NCBI GenBank assembly: GCA_028583405.1
Contig: JAPTMU010000119.1
Location: forward strand, 224,778-288,777
Length of the DNA: 64,000 nt
Direction: 5' to 3'
Source of the DNA: Pogonophryne albipinna
Taxonomy: Eukaryota; Chordata; Actinopteri; Perciformes; Artedidraconidae
A program made the translations under genes and the position numbers. Position 1 is the first letter of the stretch. The number at the start of each line of letters is the position of its first letter. Under the pieces are notes generated by a model, which saw nothing but the letters and a program-made list of their open reading frames with translations, made no database searches and was not told the origin of the DNA. Positions 32,601-64,000 of the stretch are shown one piece after another.

Positions 32601-33230
32601 GTTTCTATATGTGTGCGTCTCTATAGTAGACTACCCGCAAGCTCGCGCTCTGTGGTGCTGCGAGTTCAATGGTCAGTGAGACGCACTCAGCTCGCGCAGT
32701 CCAGAACGTCCCACATACTCGCGCGACATCAACAACAATGGTTAAGCATAGTGTGTTTTGGTAGGAGATTGCTGATTGGAGCTAGACAAGCTTAGTGGCT
32801 GTTTGCGCGTCTTATTTCTTCTTTTGTATTTGCGAGCTTTAGTTTCACAACAGTGGTCGTCTATTGCCATTTTTTTTTTTTTTTTGAAAATGTGCGAGGC
32901 GCTGTTGGACAGCTCACACAGTCTGTGCATGTGTGTCCCTGCTGCTTTTCTGCTGGGCTACGGCTACTAACCTAGCTGCTTTTCATTCGGTGGTTAGCTA
33001 ACGTTAGCCTGGCCGCGTTTATTGACTAGAGGGGGAAAACACAAGCGAATGTAAAGCGTGTTTGGGTGATCTGTTTTATGACACCAGCCCTTAACTATTT
33101 TATAGTCGTCGGTTACGGTAAGAATTGTTGTATGATTGGTCGTAGAATATACTTTGCTGGCTAGCTAACAGGCTAGCTATTTGTGTGTATTCTTCGACTC
33201 AAGAAAACGAGTCGAGTTTTCTTTGAAAGT
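32601..33230 (+). promoter_or_regulatory. pbx4 promoter and 5' UTR region
   Basis: CpG-containing sequence (AGCTCGCGCTC near 32640, ACTCGCGCGACATC near 32718) precedes the pbx4 start by about 0.5 kb. A 14-T run lies near 32870. Two copies of a GCTAGCTAACnnnnGCTAG-like motif occur near 33160. The transcription start cannot be placed from sequence alone. Confidence 0.5.
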
Positions 33231-57912
<24,682 letters not shown>

Positions 57913-60900
57913 TTCTGTGGCTCCCCCTGCCATCTCTCCGTTCCCTCTGCGGCCCGCTCCGACTGCCATCCTCCATCTTCATTTTCCACCACTCCCTCGT
58001 CTCTCAACTTGACAGCCACACAAGGCTGTGCTCGCATTTCACAAACACACACACACACACACTGTGCTGGAACACAGGACAGCCAAACAGTAGTTGGGTG
58101 GAGTTGTCCCTCCCCCCCACAGCTCCACCTCGATGCTAGAAGCTCCCTCACTCTGACTAAAAGAGGGATGGAGCTCACCGATGCTGAGACAGATAGAAAA
58201 CATCTTTACTATCACAGACTTTTTGAAAACCACTGACCCAGCTGTGAAGATCATGATGTCTGTACATTATGTATTATGCACGATAACTTCTCACAGTACC
58301 CACACAGCTTGTCCATGTGCTGTTTACCTCTGCACTCGACCCTTTGCTTTGGAAAGCTGTTTGCGATTGCCTGTATCTCTTGAAGCCTCGGCGTTTGACA
58401 GCCAAACTGTTGCTACGGATCACCAGGGGGCTCTGCTCACCTCGCTCGTACCAAAGTGCTGCCCAGTCAACACAGCTGTTCCTCCGAGACCACCCTCTGC
58501 CAACTCAACACAAGACACTGTTATATCTTCCAGTCCTTATAGCTTGATGCTTCATTCTGTTGAAGATTTAAACAAAGTGAATAATTGAGATATGCCCACA
58601 CACATTTTCAGTAGTTTTCAGTGAGCCTGACATAAAGGATGTGTCGAGCACAAACGTGAGGTAGTTAAGGGGGTCCCTGATCTGAAGGCAGTGCAGGTGA
58701 TAACAGGGCTGGTGAGAGGAGGAGGAATGGGCAGAGGAGAATACCTTTGGTTGAGTGGATGTAACTAATAGACCTTTTTTGTTGCTAACCAATAGAGGGT
58801 GTTGGTAGACGGCTTGTAGACTTTACTTCTTGCTTTCTGTCCACTAGTTTATTTGATTGTAGGCTATTTTCTAATGCTGTTTCACCAAGAATGCACCAGC
58901 CGCCACCAAAAATGAGCTCAATAAAGCATCTAAATGACGTGAGGAGGAGAAGGTGGAACGATTGTGGGGCATTGATGTGTTATTGGGACAAACGTGACAT
59001 GACTTTAGAAACGTGACTGTCTTCCATGCATGTAGGACTCCTAGGCGTGATATTATTGTTTTCATTTAACCTTTCAAGTTTTTAGCTTCGTTTTTATTAA
59101 CAAAAAATAATAATAATAAAGGGTATAATTATTACAGTCAGACCAAAAAGGAAAAAGTGCATCATGTATTGCTATGCTGTGTGTGGGCGTGTGTACAGTG
59201 CTCTTGGGATGTCTTCGTCACACTGGCTGGTGCCCTCTGACCTTTGTAAGCATTGTAGAGACTGGGTGCTTCCGCCAGCCAATGACACTCTAGGTGGGGT
59301 CCACTGCTCCCCACCTCGAAAACATTTAAGCTTGTTAGCCCGAGGCAACACACTACAACCTTCTGTTGTGTCAAAACCAAAAATACCACGTTCAGCAATG
59401 TAATAATGCTACTCTGTGTCTCTCTAACGTTGGTGCACAGCCACATTTTCAGTTCGAGGAGAGGAGGGAATTATATTTGTATCTGTGTCTCTGTGTGGTG
59501 TTGTCATGCCTCAACTTGATTTGATTTTTGGGGGTTTTGTTGTGGGGCATCATGGGAGGGTGGGTGGAGTGAGGACTGTCATATCACAGCTCTATTTTGA
59601 TTGTGAGCGTATCAGTTATGCTCTGTAACCCTTCCCCTAACACCTGTTAAAACCACCATTTGTTTATAGTTATACGGCCACTTGGGCAAGAGCTTCTCTC
59701 TCTCCTCTTTTACCAAAAAAGAGGCAGCACTGGGGGGTAGTAAAACTCTTAACTCGTGTTTAAGACAAGCCTGCAACGTTTTTTCATTCTTTGGAACTAT
59801 TTTATACATTAACTTTTATGTGATTTAACAAAGTATTTTGAAAGTAAGGTAAAGCCTTATGCAGTGTCCGTCAAGACTTTCTTGAATTATGTTACAGAAA
59901 ATAACTTGAGTTTATCACATGTTGTATCCCACATCTGATTATTGTTTTGTTACTCATCGCGGTTCATACGACTGTATCTTATGAATAACGTTATCGCCAC
60001 ACCAAATGATCATGCCCCCCTTTTTCTACCTGTTGTAATGGATGTCACTGTACAGTTTGTAACGTTTCAGTATTTTTTTTTTCCTTTTATAAACTTTGTT
60101 GTTCGGTTGAGATGCCAGTTTTATTTGGCCTTTGTGTCACAGGATTCACGATAACTATCCATTTTGAATATTATTTAGGTCTTTTGTTACATAGCCGCGT
60201 GGCTGTAGGGTTTACAGGTGTGACATTTGGTGCTGTGGAAAGACAATTCTACACCTAGACAATAGTAGGTGTACTCTGCCCTAAAGCCTCATGGGTAACC
60301 TTTCCCATCAGTCTCAACCTTCTCCACAATTCTCAGAATATTCACCCATCTGTTTGTCATTCAATCCTAAATCTATTTAGTTTTCTAAAAGAGGTATCAA
60401 ATAGTTTTATCGTATTCAAGTTTAGGTTTACGGAGTTACAAAAGCTTTAATAGTTACACGGAGGGTCATTCAGTTCAAAACTGATCCGACATGACTTCAT
60501 GTAAATGTGCAGATGTTGCCGGTTTTGTAGACATTTAATCCCAGAAACTAATTTTGTAATGCCTGAATATTGTAAGAATATGCAAGCAGTATATTTGCTT
60601 ACAACTGAGAGGAAGTTAATACTGAATCTTTGAGGGATTAGGTTAACTTCAACATCATTTAAAATGGTTACAATTCTTGATACACCCTGAATCCAGAGAC
60701 CTTCACCGTAAAGCAGATGGTCTACAATTTGCTCTTTTCATGTCAACTCATCTCAAACATGAGAAGAGCAAAAAGCATTTATGAGAAACACTTCAAGACA
60801 AACATGTGGTCCCCTGAATTTTTTCAACATCTGCAAATCTAGAAAACTTCAAGTTTTTACGGTTAATCATGTTTGAATCTCGTTTAGATTCTGAAATGTC

Positions 60901-61270
60901 TAAATGACTTCCACCGCGCCAAATGGCTTCGTAAACCTTTTTGATTTCTTTGTTTTTTATTAGTATATTTGTATCCCCTCTTTCCCTTGTATTTACCCCT
61001 CTCTCTACCTCTGTCTTTCCATTTCTCTTGTATATAACCCCCACTGTTTTCAGACTTGTGAGTCTGTATGAACTCCTTTTATACCTCAACTTTAGAATTG
61101 TTCTAGAAAGAGTAAAACAAAAAGGAAGAATGACAAATTGTAGTGTTCTTATTAGAAAATTAATAAAATGATTTAGTGTGATTTTTCAGTATTTCATTTT
61201 AGGAGTGTTTCATTTTATCATTTATCACAAATGCTCGTGATAGTCAAATGTAATAAAAGGAGAGATTGCA
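57913..61270 (+). other. pbx4 3' UTR and downstream sequence
   Basis: No coding frame with family motifs was seen. Candidate poly(A) signals include AATAAA at 58920-58925, further ones near 59115 and 61252. PBX genes often have long 3' UTRs, so the real end is uncertain. A short (CA) run occurs near 58045. Confidence 0.5.
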
Positions 61271-62262
61271 CCATTCGAGGATCAACATGTGGATCTGTCC
61301 GCCTCGTCAGAGTGAGGAAACGCTAAACTGAGGAATGAAAGCATTGGTTCGTCATGGATACAATTATTTTCAAAAGATGCATCTTTATATATATATCTTT
61401 TACAATTGCAAACATGACAGGTCATTTGGCAGAAAATACAAAGAAGGATTTTACACAATGTGTGGTCGGTTTGTTTGAGTTGCAGGCCTACAGACATCAG
61501 ACCCCCGGTGTCGTCCAGCTGGATTCTTTATTGTTCGTTTCTGGACAGACGGCCGGATCTTCTGACTTCTGGACACAGCCAAGAGCTTCCTGTAAAAAAC
61601 AAAACAGAATTCATTAGGCATCAAGAACAATGGAAACGTGTTTTGAATTTAAAAGGACATACTGTACAGTAAGGATGCCATTTTCTAAAAATGAATCGAG
61701 ATTTTGTAATTTACAGAGATAGTTAAAAGCAGGGTTGTATATTATTTGTTGTTGTCAAAAGGAATTTAGTGGCTTTAAGAGAGCAGTGGATATAACTTCT
61801 GGCAGCTAGCTTAAGTTCCCATAGGAAAAGACTGTCTGGCGGCAAGGGAAATCAGTGAAGATATTCTGAATATAGCATCCACTTCAACTAATACTGATAT
61901 ATTACTGCTGGCCCTGTCCACAGAAATGCAAAGGGGAGAACTGGCACTAACTTGTTCTTTAAAAAAATACTACTACATACTTCCCAACAGATCAAACCAT
62001 CTGAACTATGCGTTTAATTCTTTTCTTTCTCAATAAACGTAGTCTTGACCCAAAGAAGATGAAACAAAGACATGAAGAGGAGGAATTCCTGGTTCTCTAT
62101 CGCGCCGGGTACAGGGTATGAAGTCAGCATGTGCATTGGTGCGTTACATGAAAACCTGCCTAACTCGCTGTGTGTGTAACGGAACAGCGATATCTGATTA
62201 TGAGCAATTTCTTTCGATTTTATAGCCTGTGCTTGTAAATCATTTCAGATGTGCAAATATAA
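61271..62262 (-). other. Probable lpar2 3' UTR
   Basis: Downstream of the minus-strand lpar2 stop. A TTTATT on the plus strand (61527-61532), AATAAA on the minus strand, would give a 3' UTR of about 0.7 kb. No coding potential was seen. Confidence 0.45.
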
Positions 62263-63918
62263 CTAGACCTCTGGCAGTGGGGGGTAAATCTCGACAGGTG
62301 AAAGCTCCATCTGCTTGTCCCCCCCCCTCCCACACAGGCAGCACAGGATCCACTTGAACGTCCTCCGCATCTCCTCGTCTCGCAAGGAATAGATGATGGG
62401 GTTGACCAGAGAGTTGCACTCGGCTATAACCAAACAGAACTTCTCGTAGGCGTTGGCGTGGCTGGCTTTGCCCAACAGCCCGTCCAGTAAGAGCGTCACG
62501 AGGCCGGGCATCCAGCAGATCACAAAGGCGCCTGAAGGATGTGGGTTGGCAAAAAAGGGAGTCAACAACAATAAAGTAAAATCTTCCAAATATGCAGCCG
62601 TGTAAGATGACACCAGTTGTCTAAAGTGCAGCTACATTAGGTCACACGTGTTCCTTGATGCCTAATATCAACGTTAACTGATTTTCCGCTGGGAGATGAG
62701 TCACAAAAATAGTCAGAGGTTTATTGTGAAGAGAAATTGGGAAATTCCTAACAGCTTTTTGTGTTCAAGTACATGATGTAATCAGAATGGTCTGACAAAC
62801 AGAAAGGCAATGCTGCAAAACTGGTTTGAGGAGGTTACTGTTAGGCCACAGGTAGCAAGCATCCAGACATGTACACAACTCAGAGCCAAAGCATATTTAA
62901 TATTGAGACGGTGTATCTTCATATTTAGCGGCCAGCTAAATACATGTTAAAGCCACTAAATCTTAGTTTCTGAATACGAAGCAAATATTTTTTTTTTATT
63001 TGTTGCTAAAATAATAATTGTAATTCCCCAATGTGTTGTATTAACAGTAAAGTGTGTCATACCAAAACAATTAAAGCCTTAGTCTACACTGTCATAAAAA
63101 CCCAACCTTATAAACTTGACCTTTAACCCACAACAAACATGCAGCAGTGGAACAGACAGCTTCTCACCCAGTACAATGGAGATAGTCTTCATCAGGTTGA
63201 AAACAGTCTGCCTGTGCCTTATCTCCGAGCTGTGCTGGGACATGTGTGAAATCTGGTATCTCACATAGAAGAAGATACGAGTGTACATGGCCACCATGAT
63301 GAAGAACGTGAGCAGGTTGAGAGCTGCCCAGAAGATGAGGAAGCGGCGGCTGTAGAGAGGAGCGACGGTGGAGCAGTCCTCCAGGTCACACTCGCAGTTC
63401 CAAAACAGCGAGGGCACCAGCCCCATGATGATGCTCACAGCCCAGATGCAGACGATCAGCAGCACCACCCGCCGCTTAGTCATCTTGCTGTGAAGCTGCA
63501 TGGTGATTATAGTCTGGTGGCGCTCCACGGCAACTGCCAGAAGGTTGGCCACCGAGGCCGTCAGACTGATGTCGATCAAAGCCCCTCGGATGTACCACTG
63601 CTCCTTGGTGAGGGTGCTGGTCCAGGGGCCCGTGTGCAGCATCAGGTTGGCGTAGGCGATCCCTGCAAACAGGTCAGCTGCAGCCATGTTGCCTAGGAGA
63701 TAGTAGATGGGGAAGTGGAAGCGGTGGTTCATGGAGATGGCTGCCATCACCATCAGGTTGGCCAGGACTACAATGAGACATACAGTCAAGCCCAGTCCAA
63801 TCACAAACACGTCCCGCGGCGCCCACTCTACGCTGATCTTCTTACCCACCAAGTTGTAGAAGAAGGTGACATTGTGGCTGTAGTCGCAGGTACTCCACAA
63901 ACTGCTCTCCATGGCCAT
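62263..63918 (-). CDS. lpar2: Lysophosphatidic-acid-receptor-type GPCR (Lpar2)
   Basis: A seven-helix class A receptor of the EDG family at the plasma membrane. Two coding exons, 63918-63168 and 62531-62263, join in phase (VLG/AFVICW) to about 339 residues. Visible: an NVT glycosylation site near the N-terminus, RFHFPIYYLLGNMAAADL (helix 2), ERH in place of DRY (family-typical), WNCECDLEDC in loop 2, CWMPG (helix 6), NPIIY (helix 7) and palmitoylable CC after helix 8. Position 3.28 is Arg as in all LPA/S1P receptors, but 3.29 is Gly where LPA receptors have Gln. The end PPLPEV lacks the PDZ ligand of human LPAR2. Assignment to LPAR2 rather than LPAR1 rests on the pbx4 and atp13a1 linkage. The start is ATG 63918 or 63912. 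An acceptor-like CAG just upstream at 63935 suggests a 5' non-coding exon beyond the window. Confidence 0.88.
62532..63167. other. lpar2 intron between the two coding exons
   Basis: A 636-bp intron on the minus strand with a GTGAGA donor and a TTCAG acceptor. It interrupts helix 6 at the position conserved in LPA receptor genes. Nothing else was seen in it. Confidence 0.8.
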
Positions 63919-64000
63919 AACTGTAGACACATAACTGCAACGTAAGAATAGGAACCACTTGTCTTCAAGAGGTGGATGGATAAGTGTACGTCATGAGATT

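Overview
This is a eukaryotic nuclear window, almost certainly from a teleost fish and probably a percomorph. The evidence is GT-AG introns throughout, vertebrate developmental genes in teleost-like forms, long (GT)n microsatellites, and typical fish transposons (hAT, Tc1/mariner, L1, L2, Harbinger-like MITEs). There is no prokaryotic signal, no CRISPR array and no operon. Six protein-coding genes were assembled by hand from exon reading frames, splice sites and remembered family sequences; no database search was run.

Layout, left to right. (1) The 3' two thirds of a LIM-homeobox gene of the LMX1 group, closest to LMX1A (+, exons 1333-3703). Its LIM1-domain exons lie off the left edge. (2) CHCHD5, a twin-CX9C mitochondrial-type protein (-, 7195-5862), whose start codon is split by an intron. 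(3) ATP13A1, the ER P5A ATPase (+, 7786-16034, 25 coding exons), head to head with CHCHD5 over about 590 bp. (4) DSN1, a kinetochore MIS12-complex subunit (+, 17720-29910, 11 exons). Its fourth intron carries a 7.9 kb stack of nested transposons. (5) A PBX TALE-homeobox gene, best called pbx4 (+, 33231-57912, 9 exons), with a 14.5 kb second intron. (6) A lysophosphatidic-acid-receptor-type GPCR, best called lpar2 (-, 63918-62263).

The set PBX + LPAR + ATP13A1 matches the human 19p13.11 neighbourhood (PBX4, LPAR2, ATP13A1). PBX1 and PBX3 are linked to LMX1A and LMX1B in human. The LMX1-type gene here therefore looks like the ohnologue belonging to the PBX4 paralogon, which mammals do not have.

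The clearest mobile-element structure is in DSN1 intron 4. A hAT element with a perfect 8-bp target duplication received a palindromic MITE, itself holding two further MITE pieces, and a 5'-truncated L1 with an 18-bp target duplication. The L1 in turn received a Tc1-like element and an L2 fragment, and the Tc1 TIR received a second hAT with its own 8-bp duplication. Other complete MITEs with visible target duplications sit in pbx4 intron 2.

I did not find evidence of an undescribed biological system. The observations I would follow first are the unusual residue at the LPA-selectivity position of the GPCR, the split CHCHD5 start codon, the (GT)n tract that forms the pbx4 exon-4 splice donor, the LMX1 paralogue's linkage, and the nested insertion stack.
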